A stretch of DNA of 64,000 nucleotides from Hoeflea_A sp963921345 (GTDB lineage Bacteria; Pseudomonadota; Alphaproteobacteria; Rhizobiales; Rhizobiaceae): contig CAWUFE020000002.1 of assembly GCA_963921345.3 (NCBI GenBank), positions 558,001 through 622,000 on the forward strand, given 5' to 3'. The translations under genes were made by a program, and so were the position numbers. Shown in pieces: positions 34,536 through 43,104 of this stretch (its first letter is position 1; every line of letters begins with the position of its first letter). Under the pieces are notes generated by a model that searched no databases, was not told the origin of the DNA, and saw nothing but the letters and a program-made list of their open reading frames with translations.

Positions 34536-35160
34536 GCGCTCCAGGGACTGGCTGCCGCCGGAGATCCTCGGACTGACGATCGGTCGCGGCATCACCTTCG
34601 ATCCGATCGCGCTTCGGCTGCTGCCCGAGGACAGTCTTCTGGAGAGGCCGGACACGACGCTGATGATCACCGCGCAGGGACATTGCGATCTCGGCGAACA
34701 GTCCCACATGCATCGCTTCTACCCCGACGATGACCGGTTCCTGATCCAGTTCCAGGGCGGCGACGGTCATACGGACGAGCGGATCGACGAGATCATGCTG
34801 TGGTATTTCTATGACGTGCAGTACCCGTCGAACGATTCGGAATGGGACAGCGCGAAGCAGGCGATCCGGCAGACCGGCTACGTCCTGGAGGGCGACGGCG
34901 AGACCCATCGCTTCGAGCGCGCCTGGTTCGACACGTCCACCTCGCCGGAAGACCCGATGACCTATTGGGAGGAGATCTGCGACGACCGGTCGGGCGGCGG
35001 GCGACGGCGCATTTTCCAGACCGCAATGCTGTTTGCCCGGCCCCTGAAGGAGGGCCGGGACGAAATGTTGCTCATCAACATGGAAGAGCCCGACGATGCC
35101 GAGCGAAGCATCGCGTTCATGATCGGCTTTCCCCTCGAACGCCACAATTTTTTCGTCTAG
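34516..35160 (+). CDS. yjfK: DUF2491 protein (YjfK)
   Basis: A 214-residue soluble protein: LPPEILGLTIGRGITFDPIA, HMHRFYPDDDRFLIQFQGGD, EIMLWYFYDVQYPSNDSEWD and PMTYWEEICDD. This pattern is DUF2491, the YjfK family. The gene overlaps the channel gene by 20 bp, with GGGGGA just before the ATG, so the two are translationally coupled. No catalytic motif is known for the family. Its position suggests that it works with the channel or with YjfL in the membrane. Confidence 0.82.
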   Translation: MFGSLFKRSRDWLPPEILGLTIGRGITFDPIALRLLPEDSLLERPDTTLMITAQGHCDLGEQSHMHRFYPDDDRFLIQFQGGDGHTDERIDEIMLWYFYDVQYPSNDSEWDSAKQAIRQTGYVLEGDGETHRFERAWFDTSTSPEDPMTYWEEICDDRSGGGRRRIFQTAMLFARPLKEGRDEMLLINMEEPDDAERSIAFMIGFPLERHNFFV

Positions 35161-35186
35161 TCCAGTTCACCTCATTGGAGACCAAA

Positions 35187-35597
35187 ATGGCCGACATCCT
35201 GGCGTCCCTATCGGGCATTGTCCCGTTCATCGCCTATTTCATCGTGGCGATCGCCATGCTGCTGATTTTCATGAAAATCTACACGGTGATGACGCCGCAT
35301 GACGAAATGGCGCTGATCAAGGAAAACAACGTAGCCGCCTCGCTGGTCTTCAGCGCCGCCTTTCTGGGCTTTTCGCTGCCGCTCGCCAGCGCGGCCGCCA
35401 ACTCGGTCAGCATTATCGACTTCATCATCTGGGGCATCATCGCCTGCATCGCGCAGCTCATTGCCTATCAGGTTTTCCGCCGTTTCTATCCGCGGCTGAC
35501 GGACCGCATCGAACAGGGTGAAATCGCCATCAGCACCAAGCTTGCCGCGATCTCCGTCACCGTCGGCCTGCTCAACGCCGCCTGCATAACCTACTGA
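35187..35597 (+). CDS. yjfL: DUF350 four-TM membrane protein (YjfL)
   Basis: A 136-residue membrane protein with four hydrophobic stretches: IVPFIAYFIVAIAMLLIFMK, AASLVFSAAFLGFSLPLASA, SIIDFIIWGIIACIAQLIAY and STKLAAISVTVGLLNAACIT. This is DUF350/YjfL. The conserved polar motif PHDEMALIKENN sits between helices 1 and 2. The start ATG has GGAG eight bases upstream; the upstream extension of the frame runs through yjfK in another frame and is not real. It follows yjfK after 26 bp. Confidence 0.88.
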   Translation: MADILASLSGIVPFIAYFIVAIAMLLIFMKIYTVMTPHDEMALIKENNVAASLVFSAAFLGFSLPLASAAANSVSIIDFIIWGIIACIAQLIAYQVFRRFYPRLTDRIEQGEIAISTKLAAISVTVGLLNAACITY

Positions 35598-35665
35598 CCG
35601 AACCCATCCGGGCCTTTGCACGGCCCGAGCCGTACATCAGACCGATTGAGGTCGGGAGAAATCTC

Positions 35666-36217
35666 ATGAAGCGTTCCAAGTCGATCAAGCTGGTGGTCAT
35701 GGCGACAACGACCGCGACGCTGGCCGGTTGCGGGCAGGAACCCACACTCGAGGGCCGGGTTTACAAAACCGAAGCCGAGTGCGTTGCCAACAACTACCTG
35801 CCCGGCGTCGAATGCGCCGAAGTGATCCAGACGGGCGAATCCATCCACAAAGCCTCCGGGCCGCGCTACAATTCGCAAAATCTGTGCGCCGAACAGCATG
35901 GCAGCAACGCCTGCGAACCCGTGACATCGGGCGGCGCGTCCTTCTTCGCCCCCTTCGCCGCCGGCTATTTCGTCGCCAAGGCCGCCGACGGCAGCCTCAA
36001 CCGCTCGAGCATCAGGCCCGTTTATCCGGAGCGCGGCAGCGATCGACGCTACACATCGGGTGGCTACTACGTCGGCAGCTATGGCGGCGGCAGCTGGCGA
36101 ACCTATGACGATGCCGTCAAGACGCCGCCGAAACCGGCCCGGGTCCAGACCCGAACCTCGGTCGCCTCGCGCGGCGGTTTCGGCAGCCGCTCCAGTTCGG
36201 GCTCCAGAGGAGGTTAG
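35666..36217 (+). CDS. yjfM: DUF1190 lipoprotein (YjfM/YgiB type)
   Basis: A 183-residue protein with a lipoprotein signal (KLVVMATTTATLAGC, Cys 22). The mature part has GRVYKTEAECVANNYLPGVE, KASGPRYNSQNLCAEQHGSN and FFAPFAAGYFVAKAA, typical of DUF1190 proteins YgiB and YjfM. The last 60 residues are rich in Gly, Ser, Tyr and Arg and look disordered. It is the last gene of the plus-strand yjf arm, 68 bp after yjfL, and ends 6 bp before the convergent amidohydrolase gene. Function unknown. Confidence 0.82.
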   Translation: MKRSKSIKLVVMATTTATLAGCGQEPTLEGRVYKTEAECVANNYLPGVECAEVIQTGESIHKASGPRYNSQNLCAEQHGSNACEPVTSGGASFFAPFAAGYFVAKAADGSLNRSSIRPVYPERGSDRRYTSGGYYVGSYGGGSWRTYDDAVKTPPKPARVQTRTSVASRGGFGSRSSSGSRGG

Positions 36218-36223
36218 AGCAGG

Positions 36224-37873
36224 TCAGGCTGCATGGACGACCCGCCCTTTCCAGACCGTCGCTTGTGGGCGGATGGCGGCAATTTCTTCGGGCGGGATGT
36301 CCGTAAGATGCTCCTTCAGGATCGTGAAGTCCGCCCACTTTCCCCCTGTCAGCGACCCGGTCTCCCGTTCCATTCGCAACGAACGCGCGCCGTTCATAGT
36401 GAAGATCGGCAATGCCGCGGACAGGGAAATGGCCTGCTCCGGTGCCAACACGCCAGGATAGGCAGGGTCTGAATTGCGGCGGGTCAGCATGCCCGACAAT
36501 CCTGTCCAGGGATTGGCGTCCGGAGCGGCTGCCGGCCAGTCCGACCCGTAGGTCATTTCGGCCCCGGCTTCGAGAAGATCGGCGATGCGGTGGTTTTTCT
36601 GAACCCGGTCTTTGCCCAGCAAGGCGGTTTGAACCGGCGTCCCCGGATTGGGATACCACATTTTGGGCGATAGCTCGGCGACCGCGCCCGACCCATGGAA
36701 CCGGTGCAGATCCGCATCGGAAACATAGTTCGAATGAGCGATTTCGTGGCGCAGTCCGCTCGGACCGTTTGCCGTCCGCGCGGCCTTAATGGCGTCAAGG
36801 CCTTTGCGGATCGCATTGTCGCCCACAGCGTGCATCTTGACGGTATATCCCCGCCGGTCGAGTTCGATCAGCATTGCGTCAAGCTCCGCCGGCGGGATGA
36901 GCAACGTTGAATCGGGGTCGTGCGAGGCAGCGTCATAACCGCTTTCGGCCAGATAGGGTTCGAGGAACGAAGCGGTGTAGCCCGGTGCCACGCCATCGAG
37001 AAACAGCTTGGCAAAATCGAGGCGAACATTGTCGCTGGCATATCGATGCCGCAATTGGTCCATCCGATCGTACGGCACGGTCTCGCCGCCGAGCGGGCTG
37101 GAATGGACGATGTGGGCCGCCATATGCAGCGTGAGTCGGTCCCGCTTGTCGGCGGTCTGATAGGTGCGAAGTTCCTCCTCGAAGGCCATGGGCTCCTTGA
37201 AGGCCGTGAAGCCCAACCGGTTGAAGTACTGTACTGCTTCGCAAACGGCCTCCTCCAATTGCGCCTCGCTGCGGCGGACCAGCGCGCGAGCCGGCGCGCT
37301 GGCGGTCTCGGCGAGGATTCCGTTCGGTGCCCCGGTGGCCGGATCCCGCTCGATGACGCCGCCGGCGATGTCTCCGGTGTCCGGTCCGATGCCGGCGAGC
37401 TGCAGGGCGCGCGAGTTGCACCACAGAATGTGCTGGCTGGCGTCATGCAGGACGATTGCGTGCCTGGATGAGATGGCATCCAGCAGTTCGCGGGGATTCG
37501 CGCCCATTTCGGATCGCATCGCCGGACGCCAGGGGCCGCCATAGATGACATGCTCAGGGTCGCTGCGATGACACCGCTCCCGCACTGCGTCGAGCAGGTC
37601 TGACAGGCTCGCATCGAAACCGACATAGATGTCGAAGAGCATGCGGCATGCACCCCAAAGCGCATGCGTATGGCTTTCGACCAGACCCGGCATCACGAAC
37701 TGGCCGTCCAGGTCGTGAACTTTTGTTCCGGGTCCGGAGAGGTTCATCACATCGGACGCACTGCCGACCGCGACCAGCCGGCCGTCCTTGACCGCGAGAG
37801 CCTCCGCGCGCGGGTTGGAAGCATCCATCGTCAGGACGGTCCCGCCTGTCCAGATCTCATCCGCTTGTGGCAT
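36224..37873 (-). CDS. Amidohydrolase, YtcJ-like
   Basis: A 549-residue protein of the amidohydrolase superfamily. Seen motifs: VLTMDASNPRAEALAVKDGR, QFVMPGLVESHTHALWG (the HTH metal ligands), YTVKMHAVGDNAIRKGLDAI and RHEIAHSNYVSDADLHRF (metal-binding His residues), and TYGSDWPAAAPDANPWTGLS (Asp). The length and the layout fit the YtcJ-type group, often annotated as exoenzyme-regulatory or formamidase-like hydrolases. It is cytoplasmic (no signal peptide). GGAGG precedes the ATG. It is the last gene behind the TRAP permease and sulfatase genes (gap 64 bp), so it probably acts on the desulfated or imported compound. Confidence 0.85.
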   Translation of the reverse strand: MPQADEIWTGGTVLTMDASNPRAEALAVKDGRLVAVGSASDVMNLSGPGTKVHDLDGQFVMPGLVESHTHALWGACRMLFDIYVGFDASLSDLLDAVRERCHRSDPEHVIYGGPWRPAMRSEMGANPRELLDAISSRHAIVLHDASQHILWCNSRALQLAGIGPDTGDIAGGVIERDPATGAPNGILAETASAPARALVRRSEAQLEEAVCEAVQYFNRLGFTAFKEPMAFEEELRTYQTADKRDRLTLHMAAHIVHSSPLGGETVPYDRMDQLRHRYASDNVRLDFAKLFLDGVAPGYTASFLEPYLAESGYDAASHDPDSTLLIPPAELDAMLIELDRRGYTVKMHAVGDNAIRKGLDAIKAARTANGPSGLRHEIAHSNYVSDADLHRFHGSGAVAELSPKMWYPNPGTPVQTALLGKDRVQKNHRIADLLEAGAEMTYGSDWPAAAPDANPWTGLSGMLTRRNSDPAYPGVLAPEQAISLSAALPIFTMNGARSLRMERETGSLTGGKWADFTILKEHLTDIPPEEIAAIRPQATVWKGRVVHAA

Positions 37874-37937
37874 CGACGCCTCCGTGGTTCTTGCCGTCCA
37901 ACCCGCGAGCGGGAACCCTTATTGCCCCTGCCGCGCG

Positions 37938-39500
37938 TCAGGCAGCGCGATCGGCATGCGGGCTTTCATCCATCTGTGCGATCAGATGATGGTTGAGCCT
38001 CTCCGACAGCTTCGCGCGGGTTGCCTGATGGTCCGGGCTGTCCCACAGATTTTCCGTTTCGTCCGGATCGTTTCTCACGTTGTAGAGCTCACCCCAGGGT
38101 TGGTCGCGGTAGACGGTATATTTCCAATCCGCCGTAACCAGCGAACGCACCCGGGCAGGTTCTTCGAAGCCCAGGCGTTTGCTGCCGTCATTGTACTCGA
38201 TCAGCGCCTCCTTGCGCTGGCCGTCGACGCCGGTCGTAACGGGAAGAAAGCTGAGTCCCTGATTGCCGTTGAAGGGCTTCAGTCCCACGCGCTCGAGGAG
38301 AGTGGCAGCAAGATCCACGGTCGAGCAAAGCGCATCGCTGCTCGATGCCGCGCGCCGATCCGGGTCCGACCAGATGAAAGGAACGCGGGTGATGCTGCGG
38401 AAGGGCAAGGCGCCCTTGAGCAGCATGTTGAAATCACCGAGGTAATCGCCGTGATCGGCGGTGTAGCAGATCACGGTGTTTTCCATCTGCCCGGTTTGTT
38501 CGAGCGACCTGAGAATGGCGCCCACCGCATCGTCGATGAAGGCCATCATCCCGGCGGTCAGCGCCATGGCTTCCTTGAGCTGCTGCTCACCCAGCATCAT
38601 GGCGGTCTGCGGTGTCAGCTGACTGCCACCGCTTTTCCAGTTGTCGTGAAGCCATCGCATCGGAGGCGTCGGATTCTTGTGCGCCTCGAATGGAAGAGAG
38701 ATCTCGAAATCGTCGGGGTTGTACATGTCCCAGTACTTGCCCGGCGGATTGAACGGGTGGTGCGGATCGGGAAAGCTGACAAACGCGAAAAACGGCGCAT
38801 CCTGACCCTCCCGCGTCCGAATGTAGTCGATGGCACGGTCACGAATGTAGCCGGTCGGATAAAGGTCTGCCGGAATGGGCGTCCGATAGGCTTGCGGACA
38901 GGAATAGTTGTGCGGAAGTTCGTTCTCCGGATCGTGCAGGGCCTGCCAATCCGGCACGGTATCGCGGAACCACTGCTGATAGTGCCCGCCGCAGCGATCA
39001 CCGTGGTTGGTCACCATGTCCACATGCCGGTAGCCGTAATAGGGCGTTTTGACCGCGTATCTGGCATCGGATTGGTATCGGTCCGGTTCTTCGTCGCGAT
39101 AGGTCGCACCACCGCGCCTCCAGGCCTCCTGCATGGCCGCAACCGCATCAGCGCTCATACCGGTCGGCGGCCTGCCGGTGAACGGTTGCAGGTGGCTCTT
39201 GCCGATGGCTGCTGTGTGGTAGTCGGCGGCCGCCAGCAGGTCGACGAAGGTGTTGGCGTTATCCGGCAGGACGCAGCCATTGTAGCGCAGCCCGTGCAGG
39301 CTGGGATAACGCCCGGTCAGCAGCGACGCGCGGTTCGGCATGCAGACCGGCGATGCGACCTGGAAATTGTCGAACCGCACACCCTGCGCCGCAATCGAGT
39401 CGATATGCGGCGTCTTCAGGACGGGATGGCCGTAGCAGCCGAGCCAATCGGCGCGCTGCTGGTCGGTAATCAGGAACAGGATATTGGGGCGTTGGGTCAT
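37938..39500 (-). CDS. Type I sulfatase (formylglycine-dependent)
   Basis: A 520-residue sulfatase. The start MTQRPNILFLITDQQRADWL is standard; the longer upstream frame is not protein-like. The active-site motif is CMPNRASLLTGR: Cys 53, to be converted to formylglycine, with Arg 57. Other family marks are GYHTAAIGK-type text (ADYHTAAIGKSHLQPF), FFAFVSFPDPHHPF and YTADHGDYLGDFNMLLKG. No signal peptide is seen, so it is probably cytoplasmic, acting after uptake by the TRAP system encoded 67 bp upstream. The end of the protein (WGELYNVRNDPDETENLWDS) is the usual sulfatase C terminus. The sulfate ester it cleaves is not known. It resembles choline-sulfatase and mucopolysaccharide-type enzymes about equally by eye. 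Confidence 0.9.
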   Translation of the reverse strand: MTQRPNILFLITDQQRADWLGCYGHPVLKTPHIDSIAAQGVRFDNFQVASPVCMPNRASLLTGRYPSLHGLRYNGCVLPDNANTFVDLLAAADYHTAAIGKSHLQPFTGRPPTGMSADAVAAMQEAWRRGGATYRDEEPDRYQSDARYAVKTPYYGYRHVDMVTNHGDRCGGHYQQWFRDTVPDWQALHDPENELPHNYSCPQAYRTPIPADLYPTGYIRDRAIDYIRTREGQDAPFFAFVSFPDPHHPFNPPGKYWDMYNPDDFEISLPFEAHKNPTPPMRWLHDNWKSGGSQLTPQTAMMLGEQQLKEAMALTAGMMAFIDDAVGAILRSLEQTGQMENTVICYTADHGDYLGDFNMLLKGALPFRSITRVPFIWSDPDRRAASSSDALCSTVDLAATLLERVGLKPFNGNQGLSFLPVTTGVDGQRKEALIEYNDGSKRLGFEEPARVRSLVTADWKYTVYRDQPWGELYNVRNDPDETENLWDSPDHQATRAKLSERLNHHLIAQMDESPHADRAA

Positions 39501-39567
39501 TATGTCTTCAATATTCAAGTCGGGTTTGGAGGGCGGCCGGATCCGCGGTCGGCCATGTGCCGGCACC

Positions 39568-41328
39568 CTATGCGGGCTGCATGCGGCGGGCGGCCAGGTG
39601 GTGCCAGCCCAATAGAGCCAGGGCGAAGGCGACGGCCGCGAACTGGACAATCTCAGGGCGCATCAAGATGGCGGCGGCCGTTGCGAGGCGGATGACGATC
39701 CAGGCCCACGACAGGGGCCGCGCGTCATGAGCCGCCAACGCGCTTGCAACGAGATAGAGCGCCAGCAGGAGGCGGGCGAGCAACCACAGAAGTGTCCCGA
39801 TCTGCACGCCGTTTTCGTAGCCGGGCAACGGCCCTCCGGCCGGACTGGACGGATCGATCAGCGCCTGATCGACCAACAGCAGCTCCGGGTAAAATGCGAA
39901 GACGAAGGGAATGGCGAACATCACAATGCCCGAGCGCACGGCGCTGAAGCCCGTCGCCATCGGTTCGGCCTTGGTAATGGTCGACGCGGCGAACGCGGCC
40001 AGGGCAACCGGCGGCGTGATGGCCGAAGCTATGGCGAAGTAGAAGATGAACATGTGGGCGGTAAAAGTCGCGATCCCCAGACCGACGAGCAGCGGCCCCA
40101 TCAGCAGCGCCACGTTGATGTATGCGGGAACCGCCGGCATGCCCATGCCCAGGAGAATTGCCAGCAGCATGGTGATCGCCAGGGCGATGAACTGGAACAT
40201 CGCCGATCCGCCACCGCCAAGATCGAGCGAGAGCAGGAAGCGCAGGACATCGATCGCCACGAATTTCGAAAGCCCCGTGAAGTTCAGGCAGACATCGATC
40301 ACGGTGACCGCCAGAAGCATCAGATAGAGCGTCGCGATCGTAATTCCGGATTCGGCCAGCGCATCCAGCACCTTGCGCGGCTTTGCGCGAAACTCCTTGT
40401 CGAGGAACAGAAGCACCATGACCAGGGCCGCGGCCCACCAGCCGGTCGCGCCGGCATCGCCGGCGGCGTTCTGATAGATCTGCAAAATCCACGGCAGCGA
40501 GGTGACCGTGCAGCGATCGCCCTGCAGCGTCGCATCGGCCCCAAGCACCCAGCCCAGGAAGCCGCAGCCGACCATGTCCTTCGGAGTGAGCAACAGGACC
40601 AGAATCAGAAGTATCGGCAAGGCGATCTGACACAGGTGCAGAATGTCCCCGCCATTTACCCGCATCTCGTCCGTCAACGTGCCAAAGGCTTCGATACCCT
40701 GCTTGCGCGACTGGAAGGATGCGGTGAGAAACAGGCACACGAAATAGGCGATGGCGGGAAGCGCCGCCGCGATAATGACGTCCCGGTACGGCACGCCGGT
40801 CATTGCGGCCAGGATAAACGCCGCCACGCCCATCACCGGGGGCATGATCGATCCGCCGGACGAGGCTGCAGCCTCCATCCCGCCGGCAAACACCTTGGAA
40901 AAGCCGCGCTTGATCATCATCGGAATGGTCAAGACGCCGGTCGACAGCACATTCACGACCGGGCCGCCCGAGATGGTTCCGAACATCGCCGAGCTGACGA
41001 TCGCCGCATGCGCCGGGCCGCCGCGAAGATGGCGTGTCCAGCGGAAAGCAAGCTTGATCAGGGTCTGGCCGCCGGCGGATTTGCCGAAGAGCGCACCCAG
41101 AATGATGTAGGGAAAGACCACATTCATGATGACGTTCATGAAGCGCCCCAGAATGCCCGAAGCGTTGTTCACCAGCGCATCATGCACATTGGGCACGCCG
41201 TCGAGGAACGTCCGTGGCTCCCCGCCCAGCTTGGTCATCAGGTACTTGTTGATGTCTTCGGGCCCGTGGAAGTACCAGACCAGCACGGTTCCGATGGTGT
41301 AGAGCGCGATGACGATGGAGACGAGCAC
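39568..41328 (-). CDS. TRAP (TAXI-type) transporter large permease, 12TM part
   Basis: A membrane protein of about 586 residues matching the second half of TRAP 4TM/12TM fusion permeases: NVIMNVVFPYIILGALFGKS, MFGTISGGPVVNVLSTGVLT, GGMEAAASSGGSIMPPVMGV, LLGMGMPAVPAYINVALLMG and HMFIFYFAIASAITPPVALA. It transports the ligand captured by the TAXI receptor (41979-43025) using an ion gradient. The start assumed here is a GTG at 41326-41328. Four codons and a TGA stop separate it from the preceding 4TM gene in the same frame. TGAGG at that stop could act as a ribosome binding site. A disrupted fusion gene is the alternative. Confidence 0.85.
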   Translation of the reverse strand: MLVSIVIALYTIGTVLVWYFHGPEDINKYLMTKLGGEPRTFLDGVPNVHDALVNNASGILGRFMNVIMNVVFPYIILGALFGKSAGGQTLIKLAFRWTRHLRGGPAHAAIVSSAMFGTISGGPVVNVLSTGVLTIPMMIKRGFSKVFAGGMEAAASSGGSIMPPVMGVAAFILAAMTGVPYRDVIIAAALPAIAYFVCLFLTASFQSRKQGIEAFGTLTDEMRVNGGDILHLCQIALPILLILVLLLTPKDMVGCGFLGWVLGADATLQGDRCTVTSLPWILQIYQNAAGDAGATGWWAAALVMVLLFLDKEFRAKPRKVLDALAESGITIATLYLMLLAVTVIDVCLNFTGLSKFVAIDVLRFLLSLDLGGGGSAMFQFIALAITMLLAILLGMGMPAVPAYINVALLMGPLLVGLGIATFTAHMFIFYFAIASAITPPVALAAFAASTITKAEPMATGFSAVRSGIVMFAIPFVFAFYPELLLVDQALIDPSSPAGGPLPGYENGVQIGTLLWLLARLLLALYLVASALAAHDARPLSWAWIVIRLATAAAILMRPEIVQFAAVAFALALLGWHHLAARRMQPA

Positions 41329-41340
41329 CAGCGGCAGGCC

Positions 41341-41904
41341 TCAGACTTTGACGTTGTATCCCAGAAACACCAGGATCGACGCGCCCATAATCAGCACAAG
41401 CCACACACCGGTCGTGGCGACGCATTTGGGATCCTCCACCGTGTCGGGCGCAGGCAGGCCCATGGTTTCGGCAAACTCGATCTCGGCCTGCAGGGTTTCC
41501 GCCATGATTCGCGCCCGCTCACCGGTGAACGAGTCGATCAGGCACACGCTGTCGATTTCGATCAGATAGGTCAGCGAAATCGCCGCGGCCGACACCACCA
41601 GGGCGATGTCCATGAAGGCGCCGAACCAGGCGCGTGACGTGCCCCGCCATTCGCGCCACATCGAGTGCTTGAGCGCGACGATCACCATCATGACGAAGAA
41701 GACGATGGGATAGAACCACTCGGTGGAAAAGGCGCGGACTTTCAGATCTTCGACACCGGAAATGCTGCGCAGCAGGCCATCCCACCCCGGGATCAGCGGC
41801 GTGCTGTTGACCACGCCCATGAACACGAAGATCAGGGCGAGAACATAGACGGCCCGATTCTGGAATATGGGCGTAGCTGTCTCGCGGTCCGGTGTCTCAG
41901 ACAT
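41341..41904 (-). CDS. TRAP transporter small permease-like 4TM part
   Basis: A 187-residue protein with four hydrophobic stretches (AVYVLALIFVFMGVVNSTPL; WFYPIVFFVMMVIVALKHSM; FGAFMDIALVVSAAAISLTY; VWLVLIMGASILVFLGYNVK). This corresponds to the N-terminal 4TM part of TAXI-type TRAP fusion permeases. It ends in TGA, after which the same reading frame continues into the 12TM part (GLPLVLVSIVIALYTIG). So the two could be separate coupled genes or one fusion gene with an in-frame stop. It lies 74 bp downstream of the receptor gene, with a strong hairpin in between. Confidence 0.75.
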   Translation of the reverse strand: MSETPDRETATPIFQNRAVYVLALIFVFMGVVNSTPLIPGWDGLLRSISGVEDLKVRAFSTEWFYPIVFFVMMVIVALKHSMWREWRGTSRAWFGAFMDIALVVSAAAISLTYLIEIDSVCLIDSFTGERARIMAETLQAEIEFAETMGLPAPDTVEDPKCVATTGVWLVLIMGASILVFLGYNVKV

Positions 41905-41932
41905 GGCTTACCTGCAATTGGAGCGGTGTGCA

Positions 41933-41957
41933 GGGCGCCGCGGCAGGCGCGGCGCCC
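41933..41957 (-). terminator. GC-rich hairpin between TAXI receptor and permease genes
   Basis: GGGCGCCGCG and CGCGGCGCCC form a perfect 10-bp stem with a five-base loop, 21 bases past the receptor stop codon. There is no T-run after it in the transcript direction. It is probably a partial terminator or mRNA stabiliser that keeps receptor expression above permease expression, a known arrangement for binding-protein genes. Confidence 0.55.
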
Positions 41958-41978
41958 GAAAAGTCAGCTCACGGCTGC

Positions 41979-43025
41979 CTAGTTCGCCACTGCGCAGTCA
42001 TCGAGCTGATAACCGGCATCGCGCCAGGCCCTTGCAGCACCGGGATGATACTTGATGGGGTTTGCGCCGCACATTCCCTGCATCGGGTTGTCGAAGCCCA
42101 CGGTGTTTCCGTAGGGCGCCTTGGCCTTCAGCTCATCGAGCGTTGCCACATAAGCCGAGACGAGGTCGTAAACCAGCTGTTCGTCCATATCCTTGTGCAC
42201 GACGTTTCCGCCGATGGTCGCGAAAGCGCGGAAGGTGTCGTCCTCGGAAACGAACGTCCAGTCATCGCCCATCTTCGCGGACAGATCCGCGAGTTTCATC
42301 GTGAACGGCGCACTTCCCGGGGCCTTCATGTATTTCTGCATGGCGTCGCTTTCATACGCCGCCCTGGGCATGGACCAGCCCGTCATTTTCCCCGCGGCCG
42401 TCACGGAGGTCAGGCGGCTTCCGGGGAAAAGTTCCGGCAGGACGATGGCGTCGGGCTCGCCACTGGTGACCAGCGTTGCCCCCTGCCCCCAGTTGACTTG
42501 CAGACCCTCGTAATCTTCGCCGTCCTTCAGCCCGGCGACGATCTGAATCATGCTACGGGCGTTGGTCAGCGCGCCACCGCGCGGCGGTCCGTTGTAGATC
42601 TTGCGACCCTTCAGGTCGTCCCAACCGTCAACGCCCTTGGCGTCATAGGCGTAGAGAAAGAAAATCCCGAGGGTGAAAGGATTGATCGCACGCAGGTTGG
42701 CGGCCAGCTCGGCCCCCTTTTCCTTTCCCAGCGAACCGTAGGGCCCCACGCCCCGGCTCATCAGGAACGGAAGAATATACGGCGTTCCGGCAATGTCGGT
42801 CTTGCCTTCGGCGACGTTCTGAATGGAATTGGTCAGCGTCTGACCGTCTGTCAGCTGGATATTCGCGATACCCTTGGTGCCGGCGATTTCGGTCAGGTGG
42901 GCGGGTGACAGATGCGTCGCACCGCCTGGGCTCGCGGTCTCGGCCGTCAGGTTGGCCTGCGCATAAGCGCCGGTGGTCATCATCGTTGCGACGGCCGCGG
43001 CCGCCATCAGTTTCATTGGTTTCAT
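41979..43025 (-). CDS. TAXI-family TRAP solute receptor
   Basis: A 348-residue periplasmic binding protein. The start MKPMKLMAAAAVATMMTTGA is preceded by GGGAGGT five bases upstream and gives a clean signal peptide (cut near AYA-QA). The body has TAXI features: TASPGGATHLSPAHLTEIAG, DIAGTPYILPFLMSRGVGPY, GWDDLKGRKIYNGPPRGGAL and CGANPIKYHPGAARAWRDAG. It should bind the substrate for the permease encoded downstream. Given the linked sulfatases and amidohydrolase, a sulfated organic compound is a reasonable guess, but the ligand is not readable from sequence. It is the first gene of the minus-strand operon controlled from the region near MarR. Confidence 0.85.
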   Translation of the reverse strand: MKPMKLMAAAAVATMMTTGAYAQANLTAETASPGGATHLSPAHLTEIAGTKGIANIQLTDGQTLTNSIQNVAEGKTDIAGTPYILPFLMSRGVGPYGSLGKEKGAELAANLRAINPFTLGIFFLYAYDAKGVDGWDDLKGRKIYNGPPRGGALTNARSMIQIVAGLKDGEDYEGLQVNWGQGATLVTSGEPDAIVLPELFPGSRLTSVTAAGKMTGWSMPRAAYESDAMQKYMKAPGSAPFTMKLADLSAKMGDDWTFVSEDDTFRAFATIGGNVVHKDMDEQLVYDLVSAYVATLDELKAKAPYGNTVGFDNPMQGMCGANPIKYHPGAARAWRDAGYQLDDCAVAN

Positions 43026-43104
43026 CAGTACCTCCCTTATTAAGAAACCGAGTGTGTTATCGTGGTTCGCATGATCGTCGCGTGTCGCACCGTTATCTTG
43101 TTGG

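Noticed and set aside
39727..41637. Long plus-strand open frame opposite the TRAP permease
   Set aside because: The translation is rich in Arg, Gln, His and Asp and has no family features, whereas the opposite strand has clear transporter motifs.
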